A DNA stretch of 64,000 bases from an uncultured Pelagibacteraceae bacterium (GCA_902578775.1 CACHEF010000003.1:62001-126000); one strand, 5' to 3'; positions 44,071-57,428 are shown, counted from the first letter of the stretch. The notes: a model not told the origin generated them from the letters alone. Made by a program: numbers and translations.

Positions 44071-45198
44071 TTAGGCTATCGATTGCTTACTGTGTATCTT
44101 TGCGCTCATAACAATTCCGAAACCAATCATTGTAGCCAACATTGAAGAGCCTCCATATGACATTATTGGTAATGGAGAGCCAACAATAGGTAATAAACCC
44201 AAAACCATACTCATATTTATTATTATGTAGACAAATAAAGATGCTCCATAACTATAGCAAAATAGTTTTGCAAAATAACTTCTAGAAATAGCACCTATCT
44301 TGATCACACGATAAATTATAATTGCATATAATAATAAAAGTAAGACTGATCCTATAAAACCAAATTCTTCTGAAAAAAGAGTAAATATAAAATCTGTATG
44401 TTTTTCTGGCAAAAATTCTAGATAACTTTGGGTCCCCTTTAAAAAACCTTTCCCAAATAATCCTCCAGAACCAACAGCAATTTTTGATTGAATAATTTGA
44501 TAACCAGCACCAAGTGGATCTCTATCTGGATTTAAAAAAGTTAATACCCTCAATTTTTGATAGGGTTTTAGAAAAGATATTATAAAAGGAAATGATAAGA
44601 GAGACATTAAAAAAGAGTAAAAAAAATACTTGTGATTTAAACCTGCAAACCACATAACTAAAATACCACTTATCGAAATTAATATTGATGTTCCCAAATC
44701 AGGCTGAATAATTACTAAACTCATTGGTAAAAATATAATTATAGTTGATACTATTATTGAATAAAATGAATTCACATTTTCTAGACGTTTTCTATGAAAG
44801 TATTTTGCCAAACATAAAATGATAAAAATTTTCATTAACTCAGAAGGTTGAATATTGATAAAATATAAATTAATCCATCTTTGAGAGCCTGAGGCAGTGA
44901 CCCCGAAATTAATAGTCCAAATCAACATCAAAATAACTACTAAATAAAAAACATAGCTAAATGAAAACCATAATCTTATATTAAAGAAGGAAATTATTAA
45001 CATTAATATCGTAAAAATTATAAATTTAACGAAATGACTTTTTGTATGAAAAAGTAATTGACCACCGTCAGTTGAATACATTGTAGCAAAACTAATAAAG
45101 CCCAAAGACAAAATACTTATTAGTAAAACAAAATCTAAATCCCTAATTTTTTGAAAAAAATTATTACTCTTGTTGTTTAATCTATTATGTAAGTACAT
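44071..45198 (-). CDS. rodA: rod-shape-determining SEDS glycosyltransferase RodA
   Basis: A 375-residue polytopic SEDS protein that polymerises peptidoglycan glycan strands with PBP2. Visible blocks are QPDLGTSILISISGILVMWFAG, FLPEKHTDFIFTLFSEEFGFIG (with the catalytic region) and LPIMSYGGSSMLATMIGFGI. It starts directly after the mrdA stop and ends the long shape and amino-acid gene run. It lies about 50 bases before the DadA-like gene, which is on the same strand. Confidence 0.94.
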   Translation of the reverse strand: MYLHNRLNNKSNNFFQKIRDLDFVLLISILSLGFISFATMYSTDGGQLLFHTKSHFVKFIIFTILMLIISFFNIRLWFSFSYVFYLVVILMLIWTINFGVTASGSQRWINLYFINIQPSELMKIFIILCLAKYFHRKRLENVNSFYSIIVSTIIIFLPMSLVIIQPDLGTSILISISGILVMWFAGLNHKYFFYSFLMSLLSFPFIISFLKPYQKLRVLTFLNPDRDPLGAGYQIIQSKIAVGSGGLFGKGFLKGTQSYLEFLPEKHTDFIFTLFSEEFGFIGSVLLLLLYAIIIYRVIKIGAISRSYFAKLFCYSYGASLFVYIIINMSMVLGLLPIVGSPLPIMSYGGSSMLATMIGFGIVMSAKIHSKQSIA

Positions 45199-47073
45199 TT
45201 ATATATTCAAATATTTTTTAGTTTCAAAATTTTTTCTAATTTCATGTCGATCAACAATTTTCTTAAATAACTTTTTGGCAATCGGTGCAGCAACTGTGCT
45301 ACCTGATCCCCCATGCTCAACTAAAATACTTACTGCATATCTTGGGCTCTTGTATGGTCCAAAAGCTATATATAAAGCATGGTCTCTTTCTTCATATGGA
45401 ATCTCTGAAGTTTCAAGGTCTAATTCACGATCTCTTTCAGTAATTTTTTTAACCTGAGCTGTACCAGTCTTTCCAGCAAATTGATATTTAGGATCTTCTA
45501 TACGAGATCTGTAAGATGTTCCTCTTATTTCATTTGTAGAGCTAAACATCGCATCTTGAATTAATTTGATATTTTTTTTATTTTTTACAACTGGCATAAA
45601 TTTATCATCATCAATGTCATTACTGTTTAAAATAATTTTTGGATAAATTTTATGACCACCATTAGCAATTTGGGCAGTCATTAAACAAAGTTGTATTGGT
45701 GTAGTTTGAATATAACCTTGGCCAATTCCAGTAATAATAGTTTCTCCTAATAACCAACCTCTTCCAAGAGCATTTTTCTTCCAAGTCGTGCTTGGTATTA
45801 ACCCATTTTTTTCAATATCAAAAAGATCTCCAAAAACCTTTTTACCTAAACCAAATTTTTTTGCTGTTTCGCTTAATCTATCTACACCGAGTCTTCGCGA
45901 AACTTCATAAAAATATGTATCACAAGACTGCTTCATTGCTTCTTTCAAATTTACAAATCCATGTCCCTCTTTTTTCCAACAATGATAGGTTTGACCATAT
46001 AACTCCAAAGGATTTTTATGTCCCCTACAATTAACTGTAAATTTTGTACTAACAATTTCATTTTCTAAAGCTGATAGAGCTACAATAGGTTTAATTGTTG
46101 AGCCTGGAGAATAATTTCCTGACAGGGATTTATTAACTAAAGGCTTCATTGGATTATTTCTAATTAATTGCCAATCATCTTCACTTATACCAAATACAAA
46201 TTTATTAGGATCAAAGGAAGGTGAAGAATGCATTGCGATAACATGGCCAGTAAAGATATCCATTACACATATAGAGCCAGCTTTTTCGTATAATAACTCG
46301 TTGGCTAACTTTTGTATCTCAGTATCAACAGTTAATTTTATCATCTTACCTTGATCACCTTTTTGAAAAGCCAATTGGCTTATTCGTCTTCCATAAGCAT
46401 TAACTTCATATCTCTCTATGGAATTACTCCCAATCAGATCATTTTCAAAAGTTTTTTCTAAACCAATTTTTCCAACTTTAAGACCTTGAACAAATTTTTC
46501 TTTTATTGTCTCATTTAATAAAACGTCCTCTTTATTTGCTTGACTCACATAACCAAGAATATGAGTATAATTTTCCTTAAATGGATAGCTTCTAGATATA
46601 GAGATTACGGGCTTTACACCATTTAAATCATACAAATTATTATTTATTTTTGAGAAATTTTCCCAAGTAAGATTATTAGCAACTATAAGTGTTTCCCATG
46701 ACTTAATCTCTTTTTTTTTCTTTAGAATTTTTTGAAATTGATTTTCTGATAATCCAAGAATATTTTTTATTCGATTTATTGTATATCTAAAATTTTCTAC
46801 CTCCTCAGGAATAAGATGTAATTGGTAAGCCTCAAAATTTCCTGCAATAGTATTTCCAAAATAATCCTGAAAACTTCCTCTAATTGGCGGAAGTTTCCAT
46901 TCTCTTATTCTATTTTTGTCTGAAAGAGTTAAATATTTTTTATTTTCTTTAACTTGTAAAAAAAATAATCTACTTATAATTCCCCCTAAAATTATTACTT
47001 TAGCTACCCCTAAAATAAACATTCTTCTATTAATAGAGCTTAATTTCATTACGTTATCGCTCTGATTAATCAT
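45199..47073 (-). CDS. mrdA: penicillin-binding protein 2
   Basis: A 624-residue class B transpeptidase. One N-terminal helix (FILGVAKVIILGGIISRLFFLQV) anchors it. The catalytic serine is in SPGSTIKP, followed by KQSCDTYFYEV and KTGTAQVKK, the three PBP motifs. It cross-links the lateral wall with RodA. A start at 47049 (MKLSS) is possible as well. The overlap with mreD is 8 bases. Confidence 0.95.
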   Translation of the reverse strand: MINQSDNVMKLSSINRRMFILGVAKVIILGGIISRLFFLQVKENKKYLTLSDKNRIREWKLPPIRGSFQDYFGNTIAGNFEAYQLHLIPEEVENFRYTINRIKNILGLSENQFQKILKKKKEIKSWETLIVANNLTWENFSKINNNLYDLNGVKPVISISRSYPFKENYTHILGYVSQANKEDVLLNETIKEKFVQGLKVGKIGLEKTFENDLIGSNSIERYEVNAYGRRISQLAFQKGDQGKMIKLTVDTEIQKLANELLYEKAGSICVMDIFTGHVIAMHSSPSFDPNKFVFGISEDDWQLIRNNPMKPLVNKSLSGNYSPGSTIKPIVALSALENEIVSTKFTVNCRGHKNPLELYGQTYHCWKKEGHGFVNLKEAMKQSCDTYFYEVSRRLGVDRLSETAKKFGLGKKVFGDLFDIEKNGLIPSTTWKKNALGRGWLLGETIITGIGQGYIQTTPIQLCLMTAQIANGGHKIYPKIILNSNDIDDDKFMPVVKNKKNIKLIQDAMFSSTNEIRGTSYRSRIEDPKYQFAGKTGTAQVKKITERDRELDLETSEIPYEERDHALYIAFGPYKSPRYAVSILVEHGGSGSTVAAPIAKKLFKKIVDRHEIRKNFETKKYLNI

Positions 47074-47572
47074 TGATAGCCTTTAAATAATTGTCAAAAA
47101 AAATAGTCACTGGTATATAAAATAAAAAAGTGAAAAAATTATTTATAACATAAAACATAATGTCTAACTCGAAAGAAAAAAAGAAAAATAAAACTGTATA
47201 ATTAATTGAATTAATTAAACTAATTACAAATAAAAAATAAAACCAATCTTTAATTAAATGAGGTCTTATAGTTATATTTCTTAAATACGAGGCAAATATA
47301 CAAACTAAAATATATGAAAAAGAGCTTATACCTAAAGGTAAACCTATAACTGTATCGTTAATTAAACCAGCTATAAAAACTAAAAAAAAATCAAACCTAC
47401 TGTATTCTTTTAGAGCAAAAAAGAACACAAGTATAAATGGAAAATTGAATGAAAAATACTCTATATCTATATAGTTAAAATCAAATTCATTTAATACTGA
47501 AATATAAAGAATTAAAACAGGCAACCAAGTATAAACTTTATATAAAAAATTTTTCTTTTTAAAACTAATCAC
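47066..47572 (-). CDS. mreD: rod-shape-determining protein MreD
   Basis: A 168-residue hydrophobic protein with about five helices. FDFFLVFIAGLINDTVIGLPLGISSFSYILV matches the MreD pattern of a conserved aspartate and glycine in the middle helices. It is identified mostly by this block and by its place between mreC and mrdA. It starts 1 base after mreC ends. Confidence 0.87.
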   Translation of the reverse strand: MISFKKKNFLYKVYTWLPVLILYISVLNEFDFNYIDIEYFSFNFPFILVFFFALKEYSRFDFFLVFIAGLINDTVIGLPLGISSFSYILVCIFASYLRNITIRPHLIKDWFYFLFVISLINSINYTVLFFFFSFELDIMFYVINNFFTFLFYIPVTIFFDNYLKAIND

Positions 47573-48784
47573 CTAAAAATTTCCTTTTCTTAATATGCAT
47601 TTCTTATACTCAGGCGTCCCGACTTTATAACCTTTTTTAAAAGTACTTTTTGAACATTTAGAACTATAGAGTAAATTCAATCTTAAAAATTCTAATTCTT
47701 TTTGATCTATCTTATTTTGATTAATTTCACTAATTTGCTCTTCGATAATATTTTTTAAATTATCATTTTCAAGATCTAGATCTTTAAACTTTAAAATCAA
47801 GTTTTGATTTTCCTCTATAAATTTTTTGTTAGTTTCATCAAGAATTTTTATTTGATCATTTAATAATTTTAATTGTATTTTTTCTGTTGTTTGATCTAAA
47901 TTATTTTCATCACTTGACTCTAAAGCTAAAATATCAGTATCAATTTCCTTTTTTTCAATTTCTGCAAAAACATATTTTAATTGAGTAAAATCACTATAAA
48001 AATCTAGATAATACTTATCATTACCTGTATTAAGTCTGCCCACGGGAATACCACTTTTAAAAAGATCACCAGTTCCAGAGGTATATCCAATACTTTGATC
48101 TTCTATATTTTCAATTAAATTATCTTTTATATATTTGATTTCTCCTGAATTTTTTCCATCGCCAATTACAATAGCTTGAATATTTCCAGGAGTAATTGAA
48201 ATTGGAACACTTGAGTTAAGATCTGATAAAAGTAAAACTCTCGAAGATTTAAAATTCAATTCAATCACCCTTCCTACAAGATAGTTTTTATCGTAAATAT
48301 TTGTTCCTAATTTTAAACCATCTGCGCTACCTTTATTTATTATTATTGTTTTTAAAAAAGGGCTATTATGATCAACTATAACTTTTGCTAAAACTTTACT
48401 TGATGTAAAAGTAAAATCCTCTATTAAATTTTTTAATTCTTTATTTTCACTTATAATGATCTCATTTAGCACTACTTGTGATTTTAAATTACTTAATTCT
48501 TCTTTATTTATTTTATATTTGTTATAAAAATTTAAATAATCAGTAATTTTGTAATAAGAGTTAATAATCGCATTTTCTGGTATAGACACAATAAATGATG
48601 ACCTATAAACAATTTCATTTATTACAGCTCTTGTATCTTTTATAATTTTTAAATTTAAATTTGATAAAATAATTATTACAATAGATAAAATAATAAGAGT
48701 TAATAAAGAAAATTTTTGTTGAGTTTCTTTTTTTAAAAAAGCAGACCGAATCGCTATAATAAAGTCATCTCTGCTTGAGGCCAT
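47573..48784 (-). CDS. mreC: rod-shape-determining protein MreC with an extended C-terminus
   Basis: A 403-residue inner-membrane protein, about 100 residues longer than typical MreC. One N-terminal helix (FSLLTLIILSIVIIILSNL) and a short coiled coil precede the beta-barrel core (KVIVDHNSPFLKTIIINKGS, LLSDLNSSVPI, GDLFKSGIPVG). Beyond residue ~290 is a long predicted coiled coil, then a ~30-residue tail with two cysteines (377 and 396) around KVGTPEYKKC. That tail is unusual for MreC. It scaffolds the elongasome in the periplasm. It follows mreB by 5 bases. Confidence 0.88.
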   Translation of the reverse strand: MASSRDDFIIAIRSAFLKKETQQKFSLLTLIILSIVIIILSNLNLKIIKDTRAVINEIVYRSSFIVSIPENAIINSYYKITDYLNFYNKYKINKEELSNLKSQVVLNEIIISENKELKNLIEDFTFTSSKVLAKVIVDHNSPFLKTIIINKGSADGLKLGTNIYDKNYLVGRVIELNFKSSRVLLLSDLNSSVPISITPGNIQAIVIGDGKNSGEIKYIKDNLIENIEDQSIGYTSGTGDLFKSGIPVGRLNTGNDKYYLDFYSDFTQLKYVFAEIEKKEIDTDILALESSDENNLDQTTEKIQLKLLNDQIKILDETNKKFIEENQNLILKFKDLDLENDNLKNIIEEQISEINQNKIDQKELEFLRLNLLYSSKCSKSTFKKGYKVGTPEYKKCILRKGNF

Positions 48785-48789
48785 TAGTT

Positions 48790-49824
<1,035 letters not shown>

Positions 49825-51402
49825 TTAAACTCCTCCTTTTACTTTTTGATGTTGAATACCTTGAGACAATGATTTTTTCTCTCTCTTAATTAACATTTTA
49901 TTTAATGCATTTAAATAAGCATTAGCAGATGCCACCAAAGTATCTGTATCTGCTGATTGCCCAACTGTTGTTCTATCATTTTCTTCAATTTTGACACTAA
50001 CTGTTGCTTGAGCATCTGTACCCTCGGTTACAGCATGAACCTGATAAAGAGATAGTTTGACATCGTGTGGATATAAATCTTTAATACATTTAAAAATTGC
50101 ATCCACAGGGCCATCACCAGTTTGGGACGTTTTTTTTATTTCACCGAAAACATCTAATGTCATATCTGCCCTTTGTGGTTCACCAGTTCCAGCAAATACT
50201 TTTAAAGACTTTAGATTTATGGCATTAATCTTATTGTCAATAATTAAACTGTCATCTACCAAAGCAACAATATCTTCATCATATATATGTTTTTTTTTAT
50301 CAGCTAAAATCTTAAATTTACCAAAAGCAGCCTGAACAACATCATCTGTTACATCTGTGTACCCTAAATCACTTAATTTATCTTTAAACGCATGTCTTCC
50401 TGAGTGTTTACCCATCACTAAAGAAGTTTTTTTAACTCCAACACTTTCTGGAGTCATAATTTCGTAGGTTTCTCTATTTTTTAGCATACCATCTTGATGA
50501 ATTCCTGATTCATGAGCAAAAGCATTTTTTCCGACAATCGCTTTATTGAATTGAACAGGGAAACCAGTTGCATTTGAAACAATTTTAGATGCCTTGCTAA
50601 TCAATTCTGTTTTAATTCCTGTTTCGTACGGTAATAGATCTTCCCTAGTTTTAATCGCCATCACAATTTCTTCAAGTGCAGCATTTCCTGCTCTTTCACC
50701 AATTCCATTAATAGTACATTCTATTTGTCTTACTCCAGCTGACAATCCTGATAATGCATTAGCCACAGCTAATCCAAGATCATTATGGCAGTGTGCAGAA
50801 ATAATTGCCTTATCAATATTTGGTACATTATTTTTAATTGAAGTTATAGTTTTTGCAAATTCTTCTGGTATAGAATATCCTACAGTGTCAGGTATATTAA
50901 TTGTTTTTGCACCACAATTAATTGCAAGTTCAATTGTTTTAAACATAAAATCTAAATCTGTTCTGGTACCATCTTCACAAGACCACTCTACATCATCAGT
51001 AAAATTTCTAGCATAGGTCACACTTTCTTTTATAGCTCCTAATACTTGATCATTTGTCATATTAAGTTTGTGTTTCATATGAACGGGACTTGTAGAAATG
51101 AAAGTGTGTATCCTAAATCTTTTTGCAAACTTTAAAGACTCATGACAAGCATCAATATCTTTTTTGGTGGCTCTGGCCAATCCGCAAGGAATTGAATTTT
51201 TTATACTTTTACTTATTGCACTAACTGCTTCAAAATCTCCTGGGGAAGATATTGGAAAACCTGCTTCAATTATATCAATACCCATCTCATCAAAAACTCT
51301 AGATATCTGAATTTTTTCCTCTACGCTCATAGATGCGCCTGGTGATTGTTCACCATCTCGCATGGTCGTATCAAATATAAAAACTTTATCTTTATCACTC
51401 AT
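49825..51402 (-). CDS. leuA: 2-isopropylmalate synthase
   Basis: A 525-residue enzyme for the first leucine-specific step, condensing 2-ketoisovalerate with acetyl-CoA. FDTTMRDGEQSPGASM holds the catalytic arginine and metal aspartate; SAHCHNDLGLAVANALSG, GIGERAGNAALEE and HESGIHQDG are family blocks. The C-terminal ~130 residues are the LeuA allosteric domain. It follows the ilv genes after a 105-base gap that shows no leader peptide or clear attenuator, and abuts mreB. Confidence 0.95.
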   Translation of the reverse strand: MSDKDKVFIFDTTMRDGEQSPGASMSVEEKIQISRVFDEMGIDIIEAGFPISSPGDFEAVSAISKSIKNSIPCGLARATKKDIDACHESLKFAKRFRIHTFISTSPVHMKHKLNMTNDQVLGAIKESVTYARNFTDDVEWSCEDGTRTDLDFMFKTIELAINCGAKTINIPDTVGYSIPEEFAKTITSIKNNVPNIDKAIISAHCHNDLGLAVANALSGLSAGVRQIECTINGIGERAGNAALEEIVMAIKTREDLLPYETGIKTELISKASKIVSNATGFPVQFNKAIVGKNAFAHESGIHQDGMLKNRETYEIMTPESVGVKKTSLVMGKHSGRHAFKDKLSDLGYTDVTDDVVQAAFGKFKILADKKKHIYDEDIVALVDDSLIIDNKINAINLKSLKVFAGTGEPQRADMTLDVFGEIKKTSQTGDGPVDAIFKCIKDLYPHDVKLSLYQVHAVTEGTDAQATVSVKIEENDRTTVGQSADTDTLVASANAYLNALNKMLIKREKKSLSQGIQHQKVKGGV

Positions 51403-51507
51403 ATCAATTTTTTTTAGAAAAACTATAATACAATCTATGAGTGAGATTGCAAAATAAATGTTAAATTTTAGGTTATTTAGCTGATCTTTTTGGGTTTATT
51501 TTTTTAT

Positions 51508-53103
<1,596 letters not shown>

Positions 53104-53104
<1 letters not shown>

Positions 53105-54870
53105 TAAACTAACGACTTTCCTTTTCCAGTAATCTTATTGTCCTCTTTATCGTTTGGTCCTAAAATCATTTGATTATGTGGTTTTCCTGATGGAATCATA
53201 GGAAAACAATTTTCATTTGGATCAACTTGGCAGTCAAATATTACCGGCCCGGCGTGACTTATCATCTCTCTTATTTTCTCATCTAACTCATTTGGATTGT
53301 CAGCTTTAATTCCTTTGCACCCATATGCTTCGGCTAATTTTACAAAATCTGGTAATGCCTCTGAATAGCTTTCTGAGTAATTTTTTTCATGAAGTAATTC
53401 CTGCCATTGTCTTACCATTCCCATATACTGATTATTTAATACAAAAATTTTAATTGGTAAATTATATTGTACTGCAGTAGACATTTCTTGCATTGTCATT
53501 AAAACAGATGCCTCACCAGCAATATCAATTACAAGTTTATCTGGATGAGCTATCTGAACTCCTACAGCAGCAGGAAGTCCATAACCCATAGTTCCAAGAC
53601 CACCAGAAGTCATCCATCTATTTGGCTTATTAAATTTATAATGTTGTGCTGCCCACATTTGATGTTGGCCTACTTCTGTAGTAACAAAAGTATCTTGATT
53701 TTTTGTTAATTCATATAGTCTCTGAACAGCATACTGAGGTTTAATCGTCTTATCACTATTAATAAATCCTAACGAATTTTTAGTTCTCCATTTTTGGATT
53801 TGTTCCCACCATTTAGATATTTTTTGTTTATTTGAAGTTTTAAAACCATTTTGTTTTTTATTTATCTTTTTTATAGTCATTTTAAGAACTTCGTTAACAT
53901 CACCAACAATAGCTAAATCAACTTTTATAATTTTATTAATAGATGATGGATCGATATCAATATGAACTTTTTTAGACCTTGGTGAGAACTCATCTATCTT
54001 ACCAGTTATCCTATCATCAAATCGTGCTCCAATATTAATTAATAAATCACAATCATGCATCGCATTATTTGCTTCATATGTTCCGTGCATTCCCAACATT
54101 CCTATAAATTGGTTATCATCTCCAGGGAATGCTCCCAAACCCTGTAAAGTAGATGTGATTGGAAAACCAATTAGTCTAACAAACTCTCTTAGTGACTCAC
54201 TTGCTTTTGGACCAGAGTTAATAACTCCTCCACCAGTATAAATTACGGGTTTCTTCGCTTTTGAAATTAGATTTATTAGTTCTTCTATTTCAATTTGGGA
54301 AAACTTATTATGTATCTTTCCATTAAACTTACTTTCTTTTTTAGGTTTAGAATAACTTGTTTTTGCAAATTGAATATCTTTCGGTATATCAATTAAAACC
54401 GGACCTGGTCTCCCAGTTGTAGCAACATGAAATGCCTCATGAATAATTTTTGATAGATCTTTAACATCTTTAATTAACCAATTATGTTTTGTGCAAGGTC
54501 TAGTAATTCCAGTTGTATCACATTCTTGAAATGCATCAGTGCCAATCAAATGGGTTGGTACTTGACCAGAAATACAAACTAATGGCACGGAGTCCATGTA
54601 TGCATCTGTTAGAGCAGTAACAACATTTGTTGCACCAGGTCCTGAAGTAACTAATACCACTCCTGGTTTACCTGACGATCTTGCATATCCTTCAGCTGCA
54701 TGACCTGCACCTTGTTCATGTCGTACCAAAATATGTTTTATAGTTTTATGATTTTTTAGTTCATCATATATTGGTAAGACTGCACCACCTGGATATCCAA
54801 AAATATGTTTCACATCTTGGTCTTCAAGACATTTAAAAACTATTTCTGCTCCTGTTAATAATTTTGGCAT
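53104..54870 (-). CDS. ilvB: acetolactate synthase large (catalytic) subunit
   Basis: A 588-residue ThDP enzyme that forms acetolactate or acetohydroxybutyrate. The N-terminal [14 protein letters not shown], the ThDP-activating glutamate in [16 protein letters not shown], and the ThDP-binding [26 protein letters not shown] block are present; the first residue of the usual GDG motif is IAGEA here. It starts the branched-chain amino-acid run. Confidence 0.95.
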
Positions 54871-54922
54871 TTCGCAATCTAGCTGAAGTTGTGCTGATTG
54901 GTCAAGTTATACTAAAGAAATT

Positions 54923-55831
54923 TTAAATTTTTTTTAGAAAATTTTTAAGTCTATTTTTATTTATTTTTTTCCAACCCGCCATATGGCCTCTGGCCCAAGT
55001 CACTTGTCTTTTAGCGTATTGCCTTGTCTTTATTGATATTTTGTCTGCTAAATCATCTTTTACAGCTGATTTGTTCAAATATTCTTTTATTTCATAAACA
55101 CCTATTGCTTTCGAAATACTTTTATCTTTTGAAATTTTGAGCTTAAGAAAATTTTTTACCTCAGATATTGCTCCTTTTTCTATCATTTTGATAGATCTAG
55201 CATTAATTTGTTCAATTAATTCTTGGCGTGGAAAATCTATAATTATCTTATAAAAATCTTTTTTTTTAAAATTTGATTTCGTGCACTTATACCATCTCAA
55301 GATAGACTTGTTTGTAAACATTTTCACTTCATAAGCTCTTATAGATCTTTGAGTATCAGTAGATTTAATATAATCAATTAAAGCAGGATCATTTTTTAAA
55401 AGATTTTTATAAAATGTTTTTTGACCAATATTTTTATGCAATTTTCTAATTTTGTTTCTAAATGTTGAAGGTATTGTAGGTATTTTTACTAAGCCATCAA
55501 CTAAGGCTTTGTAATATAGACCTGTTCCACCAACTAAAATTGGAATTTTTTTTCTTCTTTTTATTTCATCAATTTTTTTCGTAGCAAGTTTTAACCAATC
55601 ACCAGTTGAAAAAATCTTTTTTCCATTATGAAATCCATAAAGATGATGTCTAATATTTTGATGATATTTTTTTAGAGGCCTAGCTGTTAAAATCTTTAAA
55701 TCTTTATAAACTTGCATACTATCAGCATTAACTATTTCACCTTTAATCTTTTTAGCTAATTGAATTGCAAAATTAGATTTTCCAGATGCTGTAGGTCCAT
55801 AAATCAAAATAATTTTGGATTTTAAATCCAT
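54923..55831 (-). CDS. miaA: tRNA dimethylallyltransferase
   Basis: A 302-residue enzyme that adds a dimethylallyl group to A37 of certain tRNAs. IYGPTASGKSNFAIQLAKKIKGEIVNADSMQVYKDL is the P-loop and substrate region, and VGGTGLYYKALVDGL and RQYAKRQVTWARG complete the family pattern. It lies between degP and ilvB, the usual alphaproteobacterial order. Confidence 0.93.
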   Translation of the reverse strand: MDLKSKIILIYGPTASGKSNFAIQLAKKIKGEIVNADSMQVYKDLKILTARPLKKYHQNIRHHLYGFHNGKKIFSTGDWLKLATKKIDEIKRRKKIPILVGGTGLYYKALVDGLVKIPTIPSTFRNKIRKLHKNIGQKTFYKNLLKNDPALIDYIKSTDTQRSIRAYEVKMFTNKSILRWYKCTKSNFKKKDFYKIIIDFPRQELIEQINARSIKMIEKGAISEVKNFLKLKISKDKSISKAIGVYEIKEYLNKSAVKDDLADKISIKTRQYAKRQVTWARGHMAGWKKINKNRLKNFLKKI

Positions 55832-55833
55832 CT

Positions 55834-57237
55834 TTATTTTAATTTGACACCAATATATCTTCTCTGGTTTTGACTATTATAAACAACTAATAAAATTGTT
55901 TTTTGATTTGTTTTTAAAACTTGATCTACAATTTGTTTTAATTCTTTTGCAGAAATAATTTTTTTCTTTTGAGCTTCTACAATAATACTATTTACTTCAA
56001 TTGAATTAAATAAGGGACTTTTGTTTTCAATTTTTGTAATTACAAGCCCTCTAGTTTGATTAGGAAGTTTTCTTTGTCTAATATCATCCTCATTCAGTTT
56101 TCTAACTGTGATTTTTAAATTTTCAATCTCAATTTCTGTGGGTGATGATTTCTGCGTAACTTTAAAATCTTCAGAAGTTTCTAATCTTCCTAAAGTAACT
56201 GTTTTAATTATTTCTTTCTTATTTCTCCATATTTTAACATCAACTTTTTTTCCTACTTCAGTTCTAGCAACTATCATAGGTAACTCTTTCATTTCTTTAA
56301 TTTGTTCATTATTAAATTCTAAAATTATATCTCCCGCTTTAATACCAGCTTTATCGGAAGGACTTCCATCAGCAACGCTTGCAACTAATGCGCCTCTAGG
56401 ATTATTTAATTTTTCAACCTCAGCAATTTCTTTAGTAACATCTTGGATTCTAACTCCAAGCCATCCTCTTTTGGTTTCTCCAAATTTTATAAGTTGGTCT
56501 ATTACAATTTTTGCACTATTGGATGGAATTGAAAATCCAATTCCTATGGAACCATTTCTACCTAAGATCGCAGTATTTATTCCAATAACATCTCCATTCA
56601 TATCAAATAGAGGTCCACCTGAATTACCTGAGTTTATAGATGCATCAGTTTGAATATAATCCTCATATCTTGATAATCCAATAGATCTGTTTCTTGCTGA
56701 TATGATACCAGAAGTTACAGTTCCTCCGAGTCCGAAAGGATTTCCTATAGCAATAACCCAATCACCAATTCTAGCTTTATCTGAGTCTCCAAATTTAACA
56801 GGAGTAAATTTTACTTTAGTTTCTAATTGTAAAACTGCAATATCAGACAATGGATCGGCTCCAATTACTTTTGCTTTAAACTCTTTATCTCCATCAACTC
56901 TTACAATGATGTCTTCAGCATCCTGTATTACGTGATTATTTGTTACAACAATACCATTTTCATCAATTATAAATCCAGATCCCAATGCTGAGGATTTTCT
57001 TTCCTGAGGTGTTCCAAATTCTTTAAACATATCTTCAAATGGTGAGCCTGGAGGAAATTGAAAAGGAAATGGATTAGAGTTTGTAACTACAGTCTGAGTT
57101 GTTGAAATATTTACTACGGATGGCATTAATTTCTCTGCCAGGTCTGCGAAAGACTCGGGAACACTTTTCGAAAAAGACTGAGTATTAAAGCTGCAAATTA
57201 TTAATAATGTTGCAAAATATGTTTTAAGTTTTTTCAT
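55834..57237 (-). CDS. degP: Do/DegP-family periplasmic serine protease
   Basis: A 467-residue envelope protease and chaperone. A signal peptide (LKTYFATLLIICSFNTQSFS) precedes the trypsin-like domain with His in VTNNHVI, Asp in DPLSDIAVL and Ser in NSGNSGGPL. One clear PDZ domain (GWLGVRIQDVTKEIA, ALVASVADGSPSDKAGIKAGDIIL) and a weaker second one follow. It degrades misfolded exported proteins. It overlaps the DUF2065 gene by one base and sits with hflKC as usual. Confidence 0.93.
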   Translation of the reverse strand: MKKLKTYFATLLIICSFNTQSFSKSVPESFADLAEKLMPSVVNISTTQTVVTNSNPFPFQFPPGSPFEDMFKEFGTPQERKSSALGSGFIIDENGIVVTNNHVIQDAEDIIVRVDGDKEFKAKVIGADPLSDIAVLQLETKVKFTPVKFGDSDKARIGDWVIAIGNPFGLGGTVTSGIISARNRSIGLSRYEDYIQTDASINSGNSGGPLFDMNGDVIGINTAILGRNGSIGIGFSIPSNSAKIVIDQLIKFGETKRGWLGVRIQDVTKEIAEVEKLNNPRGALVASVADGSPSDKAGIKAGDIILEFNNEQIKEMKELPMIVARTEVGKKVDVKIWRNKKEIIKTVTLGRLETSEDFKVTQKSSPTEIEIENLKITVRKLNEDDIRQRKLPNQTRGLVITKIENKSPLFNSIEVNSIIVEAQKKKIISAKELKQIVDQVLKTNQKTILLVVYNSQNQRRYIGVKLK

Positions 57238-57425
57238 TATTCAGATTTTAAATAATAAATAATTATAAACCCCAATGTTACAAAGATTAATCCACCTACT
57301 CTTAGTTGGGTATCTTTAAGTAAATCTAATTTTTTTAACATACTTTTCATTTTTGATGGAAATAAGGCGTACAAAATACCTTCAATGAATAGAAATAAGC
57401 CAAAAGCTATTAGTAGCTCTTTCAT
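57237..57425 (-). CDS. DUF2065 family small membrane protein
   Basis: A 62-residue protein with two helices around a short basic loop (LFIEGILYALFPSKMKSMLKKL, QLRVGGLIFVTLGFIIIYYL). It is the DUF2065 protein that lies between hflC and degP in many proteobacteria. Its function is not known; the steady link suggests a part in HflKC or FtsH-related membrane quality control. Confidence 0.87.
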   Translation of the reverse strand: MKELLIAFGLFLFIEGILYALFPSKMKSMLKKLDLLKDTQLRVGGLIFVTLGFIIIYYLKSE

Positions 57426-57428
57426 TTT

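Noticed and set aside
50594-51016. A 140-codon rightward frame opposite leuA
   Set aside because: leuA is intact with all motifs on the other strand. The antisense frame has no start signal or recognisable domain.
51403-51507. Gap before leuA examined for a leucine attenuator or leader peptide
   Set aside because: No run of leucine codons and no alternative hairpins are visible, only AT-rich sequence.
56108-56653. A 181-codon rightward frame opposite degP
   Set aside because: Longest antisense frame in the window, but the DegP catalytic and PDZ regions on the other strand explain the lack of stops.
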